DNA from: Hypholoma sublateritium FD-334 SS-4
Taxonomy: Eukaryota; Basidiomycota; Agaricomycetes; Agaricales; Strophariaceae
Assembly (NCBI GenBank): GCA_000827495.1
Contig: KN817520.1
Span: forward strand, 539,700 to 603,699
DNA: 64,000 nucleotides
Direction of reading: 5' to 3'
Within the stretch, counting starts at the first letter, position 1. The number at the start of each line of letters is the position of its first letter. Under the pieces are notes generated by a model, which saw only the letters and a list, made by a program, of their open reading frames with translations, did not search any database and had not been told where the DNA came from. A program made the position numbers and the translations under genes. This document shows, in pieces, positions 34,472-47,047 of the stretch.

Positions 34472-37000
34472 ACTGACCAGAACTTTCAAGCTGAGTTGGT
34501 CTGCCAGTTATTGCTGTTCACAAAATGGGTTGACCTGTGATAGTACAGTACTTTATGACTTTCTAGAACTGATTTGTGCATTTTTGATGATCTATAGATT
34601 AATGTTCCGCTGGTGTTCCGCATACTTACACGAAGTTAAAAGCCACACGCCTCCGTCCATGACAGGATTACAGCGCCTCCCATATTGAATTTTCGTCTAT
34701 AAGACAGACGAAGGTTGTGATCTGAAACCAAACGCCGAAATCTGGCCCAAACGGGTGGATGATCATCAGATACCACCACATGATTTTTGAGGTTTCGATG
34801 GCAAGCTGAAATCCACTGCCAGTGTGCATAGTTTCACGATGACACCAGAGTTCCGTAAAATTAGTTTGCATGCACCAGAACATCGTACGGACTGGAACCT
34901 CCGGCATCTTCGGCACATGAATGGGTCTACGCGAAGCCAGGGGTATACTTATAGCACCAACTTCCAAATGATATATCACCCTGAGAGGATGTTTATCATG
35001 ACTTTATTTAGGCTTCATTGTAGTTAGAGATCCAGTGATGTATCCACGGCTATACATACCTGTGACAAGTCCCCCAAGAGTGAGAGAAGCGTTTATCATG
35101 GCCGGGGGCTAGGGGTTGAAGATTAATCATTTTACACACCTCTCAAAATAGTCGATACAGACACAAGCCGCAACGTCTAGCTGGCATATTTCAAGCACAA
35201 CTAGATCTTTATGGGAATTTGTTAGACGCCGGCTATCAAATGCAAGTGAAAATCGGTCACAAATGGCTGGTGCACACTGCAGCGCGGATGTGTTGGTTAA
35301 GTAGTGGTCTCTCTTTCAAACGACTTTGAATCTTTGATACGTGTGCAATGCATTTACAATGCATCTATCTGATTAACTACGACTTTCACGTATCGATATA
35401 TAGCTTACTATCTATGTAAACATCCTGATTGGCTGACGCACGCCTTGTGGCACACGGTGTCATCGGGTACCGCGGCGGCAGCGCGGGCGCCTAATTTTAT
35501 GCGGATGACAGATACTCGCGCTCTTACGGATCACCAAAGGTGCCGCGCAGGTGACTGTTTAGAAGTCCAGAGGTGAATATTGGGGAATATAAACGACTTG
35601 TTACATAACTAGAGTTGACCCCTGCAAGTCGGCCTGGTACTTAGTATGAGGCGCCCGCCGCCGGCTGCCGGGCGCGGCTCGAAAAGTTTCACTCAATCAC
35701 GTGATACCTGTTTTTTCCCCCCCCCCCCCCCTCAGTCAACGACGTGTCGTAAGTTGTAACGTCGTTACATTTCTCGTCCCGCAGGGCGCACTCGTTCAGC
35801 GGCTCATCTGCCTGGCCCCCTCCTGCACCCCCTCATGCGAACCGAGAGTCGAAGAATCCACGGATCATCACCCTGGACGCTCTGTCACATCTCCGACGCC
35901 CATCACATGCAACTCGCTAGTTTCACCCATGCACTGCTCATTGGACAGTGCAGCAAACCTTCGGCTTCAGTACTTCAGTAGCTTCATTGCCCACCGTCCA
36001 CGATGGCTTTTCGGCTCATCTCCATCTATCGCCGCGCGCATTCCACAAGCGCCGTTCGACCGTCCACGGGTGCACACCGCACCCGATTCGCGAGCCGTAA
36101 AGTCACGGTCCGATGCGCCTGAAGCACTTCAGCTCTAGCACGTACCTCATGCATCGGATCGGCCATCCAATGCTCTGGATATTTTGGCACTCCTCCCCCG
36201 TGCCCGCTGCTCGCGAACCGTGACCTGACGCACTTCCGGAGTCCGCCACGCCCATTTCGCCAGCTGAGATTTACGCCCCAGCACACCTCCAGCTCCTTCC
36301 CGTGAGCTGCGATGTTTCATAAATCGGTCATTCGGTGTCCTGGATACTCCAGCACTTCAGCGCCCGCGGTACGCAATCTCTGAGTTGAAAGTACGTGGTT
36401 CGGCCATGGGCCGCACTGGACGCTCTGGCACACCTCCGGTCCGCATGTGATCTACCAGCCCAGAAGCCCGCGCATTTCGTGCTCACATGGCGCAATCTGC
36501 GAGTAATGGACGGTTTGACATATCTGCGCCCAAGGCATAACGTCCGCGGGTCAGACATCTGCTGCTCCGGACGCTCCAGTGCAGATTGTGCCCGACGCTC
36601 CCCCCGTCAACATCCTCCCTATTGAGCGGACGGCGCCTGAGTGTTCGCAGCAGCCAAATTGAGTGCACAAACTAGTTGCTTCTACGAAGTCGAGCTCAAT
36701 GGCGGCGATGTTTCCTATCACACCGTCACGCGACTTACCACGCCAGTGCGCACATTTATTTGCATTGAATTGAATTGTCCCGCGACGCTCTGTCAACGCC
36801 ATGAGTCCTTTGTACATTATCAAACACATAATTTAACAAAAATCATGACTGAAGGTATGGATATGAAGAAAAAGGCGGCAAATCCAGTCTACAATGCATA
36901 TCTCATCTCCGATATTGTCCAATTTGTTGAGGCTTACACCTTGCCTGCACCAGCCGATAAATAAAGACTAGAGAAAAGGAATACAGTCCAGTCTGTGAAA
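34472..37000. other. Long intergenic region, GC-rich repeats and C-tract
   Basis: No gene is supported over 2.5 kb. A 103-codon minus frame at 34668-34979, tryptophan-rich with IWWYLMIIHPFG-like hydrophobic runs, could be an exon remnant but lacks partners. A T6C15 tract lies at 35711-35731. From about 35.86 to 36.62 kb the DNA is GC-rich with degenerate repeated phrases of the form CTGGAnnCTCnnGCAC. Confidence 0.4.
35711..35731. repeat. Homopolymer tract T6-C15
   Basis: Six T followed by fifteen C. It is length-unstable by nature and could be a sequencing or assembly weak point. Confidence 0.8.
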
Positions 37001-39063
37001 TCAATCTACTAAAGCCTCTGTCTCTTTTTCTGCAAATGCTTGCTTTTGTTGCAAATCCCACTTTTCGTCAGTTAAGCTACTCAAGGGTAGACCTTTCATG
37101 AGGAGGCTGCTGAGGAGACCCATTCCCGCAATGCCGATCAGGACTTCCCAGAAGACCTGGAGGCCATTGGCAAATGCCTCCCTAACGGCTTCTGCCTCTG
37201 CAGGTGGGAACGACGGGATCTGAGGAATAAGCGCGTATGTGGCGGACACTCCTTGCGGAACTTGGGCTAGGAATTGAGCAGGCAAGTGAACGTTGAGCTG
37301 GTTTTGAACCACGGTACTCCCAATGGTGATACCCCAAACCTACTGAGTGATCAGTAACGGAAAATTATGTCGGCGAATAGGACCGACCGTAGCGAATGAG
37401 CGAATGAAAAGCAAAAAGGCCAATGATGGGGCATTCAGTGTTACAGGTAGAGGCGCCTGTACGGGGAATACAGTGGTCGAATATTCTAGTCTGGGTATTT
37501 TATAGAATCAGTACGGAGCTACTATAATCTAGGGAAACTGTGATATTACCCAATTCCAATTCCCAGGAGGATGCTGAACCCAACGGCTTTGGCAATTGTA
37601 CTATCGGCTTTGAGAGTGCTCATCAGCCCTAAGCCGAGCATTATAAGGCACCACCCTAGGTACATCTGCGGTCGGTATCGCAGGGTCCGTTTTACAGATA
37701 CGCCAGCAATTATGAAGGCAGGAGCCAGAGACGACAATCCGAGGAGGAGGACACCAGAGCGAACTGGCGAGGCATTTTTGCAGGCTTGATAATAGACGGG
37801 GATGAAATCTGCGTCGGGAGTCGTGAATATTCGGTTGAATGGAGGGAAATAAATTTTGGCTTACAAACAGAGCCAAGTGCGATAATCGCAACGAAGAATG
37901 TCTGGAGGTAGCTGCAAGATGGTCAATTTAAGCACTGGAACAAATAAGATTCCTTACCCGCTGATACTGGTGCGGTTGGAAATGACTGCCCATGGGGTCT
38001 AGAAAATTATAAGACTCGACGTGATAATATGTCGAATGCATGGAACTTACTAGTGGGTATTTTGCCCATTTTGCCTCGTAAAAGATAAAACAGAGAAGTC
38101 CGCACAAGCCTAGGATCAATGGAACCAACACTTTGGCAGAATTCCAGGGGGCAATCACACCGCCCCAAGTCAGTGCAATTGTACAAGACGTGGTACTTGC
38201 CACGACCATAAAATTGCCGCTGAGAAGCATTATTAACGGTGTTAAACTTTGAGGATGTCAGAGGGACGTACATCCAGTCTAGGCGACCGACTTTTTGCCA
38301 AAATCCTCCTGGTGGGCTCGGAAGGTGCATGCAAAAGAACACAACCAAAGCAGCAAGACCAGCTATTGGGAGATTGAGGTCTGTAGTATGTTTATTGTGT
38401 GAAAATAGAGAAGTTCGCCTATCAGAATTTTACGTACAGAATAGCCAACGCCATGAGCCTTGCGATGCCAATGACCCACCCACAACAGGGCCAATGAAAC
38501 AAGCAGTGCAAAATGTTCTGTTGAACGAAATAAATTTCTGATACCGGAGACGTGAAGTTCTTGAGAAATTCCCACACTTACATTCCATATATTCCGGTGT
38601 AGACACCTCGTTCCTCCAGTGATACCAAATCGGCGAGGATAATATAGGCCAGGGCTTGAATTCCACCACCTCCCAACCCTTGGACTGTTCTCCCAGCGAT
38701 CATCATGTCCATGTTCTGTGCAGCTCCACAAATGGCAGAACCGGCGGAGAATAGGAAGATACAGAGGAGGACCGCTGGCTTCCTGCCAAATACCTCAGCA
38801 AGTCCGCCGCTCATGGGCAAGAAGGCCGTCGACGCCAATGCATAAGCGGAGCCAACCCATACAAATTGTGTAGCATGTAGAGCGCTGGCAATTGTAGGAA
38901 GGGCAGTCGACACTGCCGTAAGCTCCAATGCGTACAGCCAGAGAGTGATGCAGAGGGAAACCAGAATGAGCCAGAAGTCCAATCCTTTAGGAGGGCGAGA
39001 GGTTGGAGCCACGTTGGGTGTTGCAACCGTTACGTCTGTCGATGACTGGATATCGGGTGGCAT
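37001..39063 (-). CDS. MFS transporter, drug:H+ antiporter type
   Basis: A multi-exon major facilitator superfamily transporter. The N-terminal cytosolic leader is followed by TM1 (FWLILVSLCITLWLYALEL), TALPTIASALHA, and the signature loop GGLAEVFGRKP at about residues 86-96, then GRTVQGLGGGGIQAL, which is motif C-like. Several further hydrophobic exons follow. The C-terminus has a loop LPAQFLAQVPQGVSATYA and a last TM (FWEVLIGIAGMGLLSSLLM), ending EKETEALVD at 37001. The layout and the long loop before the last helix fit the 14-helix DHA2/TRI12-like fungal exporters of toxins and drugs. It is on the same strand as the P450 and UbiA genes and may export their product. A decayed copy of its 3' end lies near 49.5-49.8 kb. 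Confidence 0.8.
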
Positions 39064-39455
39064 GGTTCAAGTTCAAGCTGTAGTGAGAGAACCCTAGTAC
39101 CACTCATAAAACCTTTAAGCTCAACACGAGTGATGCTGCGTGGAACTCCTATTCGGTCATAGCCTATTTGCACACCTTCAGTGACAGTGGCTTCTATCGG
39201 CTTGCTACGAGTTCTCATCTGAATTCCTGAACGATTCGATTTAGATTCGATCGTGACCGCATTACTTCCATGAAGTCCTCAGTGATCAATGATCACCCAC
39301 TGTAGACCTCTTCTAAATGATCATCCATTATGGGCGCATCTAAATGCAAGTATCCTTAAACGGCCAATATGATTATGAAGCACTTATTAAAAACTGGTCC
39401 GACCGTGACATAGAGGACCCCGATATACTCAACTATAAATAGACTGATTCGGACA

Positions 39456-40135
39456 TTAGGCGACCTCCAAGTCGACGGCGTGTATGACGAGCATCGCTTT
39501 GTCCGCGCCCTCACAGACTGGCTGGTAAAAAATTGGGTATAAGTACACGCCTCTCTCCAGATCGGCGAATATGGCCACACTGGATGTCGCGCTTGCTGTT
39601 AACCCTCCTGAGCTGGAGTACACACAGCATCACTTCCAAAAACGTACTATTTTTTCAGGACAAGACTACGCCAGGTCGGAACTTGTCTTCACTTTTGAGA
39701 AGCGGTACCCACAGCGTACATTCCAACTGGTCACGTCGCTCATATGCCCTTTGCGGTGCATCCTCAATTTGTACTCCAGTATATCCGGCGTTCTTCTATA
39801 CCTGATACAAAAGATATTGTTCATTCCTTGTTCCTCCAGAGTGTGTAATGAACATCATCGCCCACAACAAGGCCTATTCGTCCTTCCACCTAGCGACTTT
39901 AGAACAACGCCGGTCCCTACGATTCCACAAAGAAGGCAGGTATGCGAATCGCGATCTCGCCGTGCAGAAATACAGCCTCCGCGGCTGGTCCGTATTCAAC
40001 GCTACCCGCCGCCACCGTCGATTCGGGACCGCGTTCCCCCTTAACGTGCGGTACGTAGGCGACCGCTCGTGCTGGACGGTCCGCGTGCACCCAATGCTTA
40101 AACTCCCGCACGGGTTCGTGGAGGGTAACTCGGGC
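39456..40135 (+). pseudogene. Decayed member of an unknown fungal gene family, copy A
   Basis: Fragments in shifting frames share a family pattern: DEHRFVRALTDWLVKNW, FEKRYPQRTFQLVTSLI, VMNIIAHNKAYSSFHLAT with LEQRRSL, and RYVGDRSCWTVRV. These recall an uncharacterised Agaricomycete multigene family (inference from memory of such proteins, no search done). Frame changes and stops, for example after KNWV and at VLLYLIQ, suggest a broken gene, though unusual introns could explain some. Copy B at 42555-43060 aligns over most of this length. Confidence 0.5.
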
Positions 40136-41084
40136 ACAAATCAGGAACAGGGCTGCGCGGGTGCTGAAGTTCGCATATACGCTGTCGCTCGAAGAGGCCC
40201 ACACCGTTAATGCGCGTATTTGGGAGCAAGTGTTGTCCCAGAACACGGCGTCGGGCAGGACGGGGTATTCGTACCATCCGCGACTATGGCGTGGCATTGT
40301 GAACTTACAGAAAATCCAATGATATGGATGCAGATTTCCTTCGCGCGCTCAACAAAATTTGTGGCGACTAAGACGAAGTCGAGGATACCGAGAACTCAGG
40401 CGGCCGTTCCCAATCCGAGTGAGTTGTTTGCTGTTCCGAAGTTTCTAACTTGACTAACTACTTTATACGGATGCAGCTTGCCACTTGAAAAGTACTGTCT
40501 TCACTGGCCTCGCCGTGGGTTTTGATTGGAGTAGTCTGTTTGGTTCAAAATGATGGTGCCCAGTAGTCGTAATAAATGCAAGCATTTATTTGAATCTGAA
40601 CAGAACTGGAATGCATTAGCACCAGTGAGCAAGCTCAAGCGTCTCAATATCATACCATTTGGAGTGATCTGTCTGAAAGTAACAGACTTGATGCCACAGC
40701 CAGATCCATTCCTTTAGCTCGCCTCAGATATGTACAAACTTACTCTAAGTCAATGCGACGTATGGTTCAATCACATCATGGTGTGCGTTAAGTACAAGCG
40801 CTCGTTGCCTTCTTAAGCTGGGTCACGTCATTGGACAAAACATCATCATAAAGTGTTGTATAGCTTTGGCCTGCTGTGGTGTGAGGGAAGGGAAGAGGCT
40901 GAGAGATCTGGGAGGACAAGGAACTCGCGATAGTGGTCGGAAGCAAGAGAGATGGGCAGATAAAAGAAATTGTTGATTGCACAATGCGCGACGCGCGTGG
41001 GAGTTAAATATATCACGTGACCGCGACCTCTGACGCGACATTTTCTGGCAAGTCCAACTCTAAACTCCTTGCTCTTTGCGCAGT
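40136..41084. other. Intergenic, no gene recognised
   Basis: Mixed-composition sequence downstream of copy A. Open frames are short and carry no recognised motif. Confidence 0.4.
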
Positions 41085-41900
41085 ACATGTCCTCCCTCAC
41101 GCCCACGCCGTTCACGTCCTCCGCCGCCGCCTCCACTTTTACACGCAACCCCTCCTCGAGTCTTTCACCACATGCAACCCTAGAAATTACGCCACGCCAG
41201 CGCATGGATACGGGCTGGAGTACGTGATCCCGCGAAGTAAGCAAATTGCGCGCGTTTCGACGAACAACGTATAGTTACCTGAGAATTGGGAGGCGCGGTA
41301 CCCACGGAAGCACGCACAGTGCTCCGACAGGGCGCGCATGGGGGCCTGGATCGGGCGAATGACTGCGCGTCGTCTGCTCGCGTTCACTAGCCCATCCGCC
41401 CGGTGCAGGCGACATCGCTGCTATTTGTAGCAACAACTTCGCGCGCGACTTGCTTTGCTACGCTTCTCGACCCATCCGGCGTTCAAGAACACTGCAACGG
41501 CGCCTGCGCGGGCATCTCGGTGTGCAGGCTGTTACTCTTCTCCATGCATCACCATCACCGCGCCTCCTGGAGCATTGGCGCTCGCTTGAGCACCGTTCTC
41601 ACCGCCTCCACATGCTCACGCACCTCTTTTACCTCCTTCCACGCATCTGTACCCCCTCCAATCGAGGTGTACCTCCGTCATCTCCAGTAACAACGCAGTA
41701 TGCACGGAAGGATGCGCAGTGCACAAGCGGGCCGCACATGGCCTGGGGCGGGCGAGTAACGCAGTCTCCCGAGCACCGATTTCGCGCATGGCTTGCTATA
41801 CCTTACTTCCCCTTATCTCTATCATTCGAAATCGCCATCGAGGTGCCTTCGGGAGCTTCGACGCTCCTCTGGGCGCGACCCGATGGCTTCGACACTTGCG
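41085..41900 (+). repeat. Imperfect tandem duplication, period about 410 bp
   Basis: Two GC-rich stretches align. The segment at about 41308-41380 (CACGGAAGCACGCACAGTGC, then GGGCGCGCATGG) matches 41702-41770 (CACGGAAGGATGCGCAGTGC, then GGGCCGCACATGG). Preceding C-rich parts near 41.09 and 41.59 kb (CCGCCTCCAC plus CACGC phrases) also resemble each other. Open frames across it have no recognised domain. Confidence 0.5.
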
Positions 41901-42554
41901 AAGGCGCTGTTATTCCCCCAACATAGACCCACACCGACCGCCACGACGCCCGTGTAAGCATAGCAGCTCGCGTGGGCTGTGTCACCAACCCTCAGTGTCC
42001 GCACGACAGCCTCGCCGCGTCTGTCTCGCGTCCCATTCCATGTACATGTGTGCTTTCCGTCAGCGCGGCGCGCCCTGTCTCCGATGCTTCCAGACGGGTT
42101 AATTTCGTTTTGAGGGATAGCGTCGGAGGCTTTCTTGAGGCGCAGGAGGAGCGAGGCTCACCCACCTCACCAGAGCGCACCTAGCGCATGCACTGACTCC
42201 GCCACGAACTCTGCGCGAGCTACGGTGCTGCATGAGCTGTACGCAACGCCGCCAAGTCCTATCTATGCCTGATCAAACGGCGTGCCCCAGGACGCCCTCT
42301 AGTCTGAGAAGTGAGGCTGAACCCAATGTTCCGTCGCAGACACTAGTAATCGAGAATGTTTTTTGTTAAACACTTAATATTATACTGTTTTCACTGCTCA
42401 ATGTACAGATGTACAATACTATGTCTTATTACTTGGTTGCTAGTATTATACTTTATTCTGATAATTGCTAGAAATTATTGGGGGAGGGGTTTCCTGATGC
42501 TGGATCTACGGTTGTGCAGTTCTTCAATCGCGACACATACCCCGACCGACACAT

Positions 42555-43060
42555 ACCCCGACTCCGACCTCGACGTGTATGTCGAGCATCGCTTTGTCCG
42601 CGCCCTTACAAACTGGCTGGTGAAAATTGGGTACAAGCACACGCCTCTCCGATTCGGCCGACATGGCGACGCTGAACGCCGCATTTGCTGCCATTAGTAT
42701 TTTTGCGGGACAGGACTATGTCAAGTCTTCCCTTGTCCTCAATTTTGAAAAGAGGCAACCACAGCGCACAATTCAACTGATCACGTCGCTGATCCGCCCA
42801 TTACAGTGCATTCTCGACTTTCACTCCAGAATGTCCGACGTCCTTCAATACCCTATACTACTGGTATCGCTCACGCCTCATTCCTCCAGCATGCGTAATG
42901 AACGTTATCGCCCACGACAAAGCGTATTCGTTCTTCCTCAAGGCAACCTTTGAAGAACGGAGGTCACTGCACTGCTATTGGGAAGGCGATGGGAATCGCG
43001 ACGCCGCCGCACACAAGATGCGCTCCACGGCTGGTCCATGATTAACGAGCCCTCCATCTT
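42555..43060 (+). pseudogene. Decayed member of the same unknown family, copy B
   Basis: It matches copy A: VEHRFVRALTNWLVKIGYKHT, MATLNAAFAAISIFAGQDY, FEKRQPQRTIQLITSLI, the stretch leading to HSRMSDVLQYP, then VIAHDKAYSFFL-like and EERRSL-like phrases in other frames. Small indels break the reading frame after LQYPI and within the final third, so it is more decayed than copy A. Confidence 0.5.
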
Positions 43061-43259
43061 GCCTCCATCTGGAAACAAGTTCAGAATGCGTTCCCCTTCG
43101 ATAAGCGGCACGTCTTAGCTGAAGCTTGCAGTCCCATTACGAGGTAAAAATAGACCTGACCGCCAACTACAATGTACATACGGCACATGTCATGGCAGTG
43201 AATTCCGCCGTGATCAACGCCTAGTCTCCGTCACGGCAACTCGCCTCAAAAAATATGTG

Positions 43260-46200
43260 TACCGATAGCATAGCCTCAGAGTGAGATAACGCCTGTGTAT
43301 CCCGTCTAATTCCGTTGTTGTCGCAGGTGGATGATTATCTGCTTCTCAAATGTATCCGATCAAGTCTATGGATTGACTTTTTACCCAGGTGTTCACTGAT
43401 CAGTGATTCATCACCTACTCTCCCATGACCACTTCTAAATGTACTTCCAAACACCTTCTTAAATGTGTTTGTGCGTTACATGGTGTGTCTGATGCTTACC
43501 TGTTCTATCAGGGTTCTAAGAAATAACTTAAATTTAGAGAGTCTATCCAGATTCCAGGCTGCCAATACGGCCCCGGGGATGGAGGTACAGTGGGAATTAC
43601 GGAACATAATTTGAACTTTCCATTAGTATACCTACCTCGTAATCGACCCGTCGCTTCAGTTCCTTTGTGACTTCATCCCATCTTTGATATGGATTCGCAA
43701 GCCGCTGCCGCGGAGGCATACATTGTCATCGTTCAAGGCATCTATCGCACTGTTCTCATAGGATATTTGCTGGCTACCAGGTGAGATAATATCGTCATCT
43801 CCATTGCAGTAGTTAGCTCCTCACACTGCTTCATTTTACAGCTTGTATGGTATAACAATTCTGCAGACTTTCTTTTACTTTCGCCACTATTCTAAGGATT
43901 ACTGGCCTGTGAAAATAACTGTACGCCACGAATTCTATTCTGCTTTATATTTCGCTGCAATTGAGCTACGCAGGTTATACTCCTCTCGTACGTTCATGCT
44001 ACCTAAGGGTTTTGGGTTCATACCTATCTCAGCAATATTTTCTAGGGCGCTTGACACTGTTGCCACTGGCTTGGTGACGGCATCCCTCTACACTTATCTG
44101 GTAGACGGTTTTGGGAAACCTATCCTTGACATCGATATTATTCCACTGTGAGCGTAAACGTTTAGCTCTAGGATTCCAAAGGCTGAACTAATTTGGACCA
44201 GCACATTTGCGGTACGTCCGCCCCAGTCTCCTGATACCTTCCACCCTGACACTATCTCAAAGACGGAAAACGGGATTGTGGTAGTGCCTTTGTTCAGTTC
44301 ACGATCATAAGAAATCTCTGATAGTTAACACAGACAGCTATTATCTGGGTAGTGCAATTGTCAGTCATGAACATACTGAATGTAAATTAGTGTTTACTGA
44401 TCTGCTTGGATTCCAGGTTTTATGCTTTCCAGATATGGCTTGGTACGGGACCACCAATACATATTGCCTTTGCCTCTGATTTTTTTCATAGTCTCTAGAA
44501 GCAAGTTAATCCCAGCTGCCATCGTAAGTCAGAATTTTATTTGTCTGTCCTTGCGTTGAGCTTCCTTCAGATATCCTTGAGTCTGGTGGCTTTTGGTGAG
44601 TAGCTTTTCATTTTCTCTGGCATGACAGGGACAAGAGTCTGATATTTTACCACTGCTTTTTAGCTCTAGGAATCAGTGAGCTTGACCATTTTGTTTTATC
44701 TTTTAAAAACCCTCTATTTTGGCCACCGGTTCTTATGAGAAATTTAGAGGATACTTTCACTATGTAGGTGCCGGCGCGATCGTTGTCTTAATCATTATAT
44801 TAACATGCAGTTAGTTTCCAGAATCCTAATCTGGCCACCCTCGCTGTGAAGAAAGATAATGTACATCGTATCACGGTTCCCGTTCTCTTAAGGCTCATGG
44901 AGACTTCATAGATCGTTCGCGGAGTAATCAAGGGGATTACCGTCGTTGCAGACATCATTATAGCGTCCAGCCTCGTCACTTTCTTTCATTCCAAGCGAAC
45001 AGGAATCAAGCGGCAAGACGAAATGTCCAGAATTTTTTTCGAACACCGCTGACTCGTAACCAATAGGACCGGAAATATCCTTGACAAGCTGATCGTGTAT
45101 GCTGGCAGTCGAGGTGCCCTCCTGACGTATGTTCCTTCAGATTTTTATTTCTACCATTCTCATGACCTTCGTTAGTTTGTGTCAGATTGTATATTTCATC
45201 CTGGTATACTTCCTGAGCTGGTCCACCACAAACCTTGCCAACTATTTTTTGCGCAGTTCACCGCATTCCCAAATCATACCTATTGGCTGCCTGCACACCA
45301 GATGATACCAAAAGGTTAGTTGTATGTATATCATGATGGGTGTTTGGTACATTGATTAGTCGAAATCAGTCTACGTCAACTCTGTCCTAGCCTCGTAAGT
45401 ATCCCTTGAGATACTGTGTGGAAGCTTACGCCCATCAATATTAGCCTGAACGCAAGGAAAGCGTTCGAGAGAGTGAAAGCCTCGGACGACACACTCCTCT
45501 CGAATTTAAATACAACCACAAGCCTCTCCTTCCGAACAATGCACGGAGAAGGAACGGTGAGTAATTTCTTTCTTGAGAATTTCTACCTAGTGAATTATGA
45601 CTGTTATAAAGAACCGAGTCGTGATTACGAAGGAAATTACTGAAGATGTTGACGGCAAAAAAACCCATCTTGTTGAGTCTCAGTGAATCAGGGTCAACCA
45701 GTGACCATTTATTCGTTGCGGACCTCACACTCTCCATCTGTTATTTATTAAACCTAGTAAACTATATTCTAACTCACGCGTGGCACGATTTTTTTCTTTC
45801 TGTTGTTAGCTTCCTTGGTTTTTCCGTTTAAACAGATATTACTTCTGGTCTAGTAAAACCAACTTGACTGACCATCGATCGTATACCGCAATGTCGCATG
45901 GCTACCGAGTATTTTTTGTATATTCAATAACTTAAGCTTTTGTGTATACTTGAATAATATTGCTGCAGATGTACTACGCAATCGACAAATCATGTAGGCC
46001 CACGAGAGCATCCGCACTCGTACAGACGTCGTGATGGCGTCATTGAATCCGGGAGAGTCGCAGCGGCGTGAAATAACACCCGCGCAAGCATTACACAGGC
46101 ACTACTGCTCACGCGGGGATCGTAACGGTGGTACTGGGTTCCCGAGGGGCAGGTCGGAGTGCCAAGCTGCGCCAACGGGGTCCTCGGTGGAGGAAGGGAG

Positions 46201-46540
46201 GAACAGCACCCAATAGCACCTGTACGAGGAACCGCTGGGTGGTGAGGACCAGCGGAAAGCCTAAGCATCAGCGCTAGCGTCGGCGTTTTAGTGGCGGTAT
46301 TGGATTTCGTGGGGACGGGCGGGGCGGCGTTGAATAACAGTATCCGCGCGGGAGTGGCCTTGTTGGGTGCTGAAGGGGCTGGGGGCGAGGAACAACGCCC
46401 GCGCGAGCTTGGATACTTTCGTTGGCACCAAAGTGGCGATATTATATTTTGGAGAGGCGGTACGGAGTGGAAAAGGGCCCGTACGAGCATGCTAGAAGCG
46501 CGCGGAAGTGCATGATGGCGCCCGTGCAGGTATTACAGCT
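43260..46540 (+). repeat. Segmental duplication, left copy
   Basis: Aligns by eye with about 49.87-49.995 plus 52.27-55.50 kb (right copy), interrupted there by a 2.27 kb DNA element. It includes upstream flank, a DUF6534-type gene and a GC-rich downstream stretch. Shared phrases include AAATGTACTTCC, TTAAATTTAGAGAGTCTA, CTCCTCTCGTACGTTCA and GCTAGAAGCGC. Confidence 0.75.
43689..45686 (+). CDS. DUF6534-type multi-pass membrane protein, left duplicate
   Basis: About twelve very small exons encode a fungal membrane protein of the DUF6534 type (function unknown, about seven helices). Exons give MDSQAAAAEAYIVIVQGIY, SLYGITILQTFFYFRHYSKD, VILLS|ALDTVATGLVTASLYTYL, TAIIWVVQL, FYAFQIWL|VSRSKLIPAAI, ISLSLVAF|ALGI, IVRGVIKGITVVADIIIASS, TGNILDKLIVYAGSRGALLT, then VYVNSVLAS and LNARKAFERV. 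The last helix and the conserved YVNSVLASLNARK are family hallmarks. The ending is uncertain. The shared final frame HLVESQ ending at 45686 was chosen because the duplicate keeps it (RLVESR), but the splice just before it is unclear. No inactivating change is evident. Confidence 0.65.
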
Positions 46541-46960
46541 GACACGGGCTATGTGACGGCGTTATTAGGTCCTAAAGGGATGGAATGGCGGCGAACGGCG
46601 CCCATCCAAGCAGCATGGCTCGCGCAGGCGCCGTGGCCGCGTAATTAGGTGCTTGCAGGCCTTGTGGAGGGCAAGGCAGCGCAGAATAACGGTCGGGCAA
46701 GTATCGAAGCTCGTGTAACCGCCTCGGCTGGCTTCGGCGGCGGATTTACCGTTCGCGCAGGCGCTGGCTGAGGGGGGAGAACGCGGCCTGCGCTCAATTG
46801 GCGGTGATGAATGACAGAGCCTACCTGCCGCGATCGGCGGGCTGTGTGGGCGCTGCAGTCTGTGGAGGATGGCGCTACGTCGGCAAGGGCGACAGGTGGG
46901 AAGGTGCGCAAGGGCGGCGGGCGGCGGGACGCGCCCTCGGGTATTAGGTCGGGCGTTGGG
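46541..46960. other. GC-rich intergenic DNA with no gene recognised
   Basis: This continues the GC-rich tail downstream of the left duplicate, with many GCGC and GGCG phrases and no conserved frame. Open frames on both strands look fortuitous. Confidence 0.4.
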
Positions 46961-47047
46961 GCTTCAAAGCTTCAAAGCTTCAACGTTTCAATATTCAATT
47001 TCAACGTTCAACTTGGGGGCCCGGACGTTCAAACGTTCAACGTTGGA
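46961..47047 (+). repeat. Short CTTCAAAG / ACGTTCAA tandem array
   Basis: GCTTCAAA is repeated head to tail and grades into TTCAACGTTCAA and ACGTTCAAACGTTCAACG units, so a short 8-10 bp motif is reiterated with drift. Confidence 0.6.

Noticed and set aside
34668..34979. 103-codon tryptophan-rich minus-strand frame
   Set aside because: No neighbours with compatible splice phase and no recognised motif.
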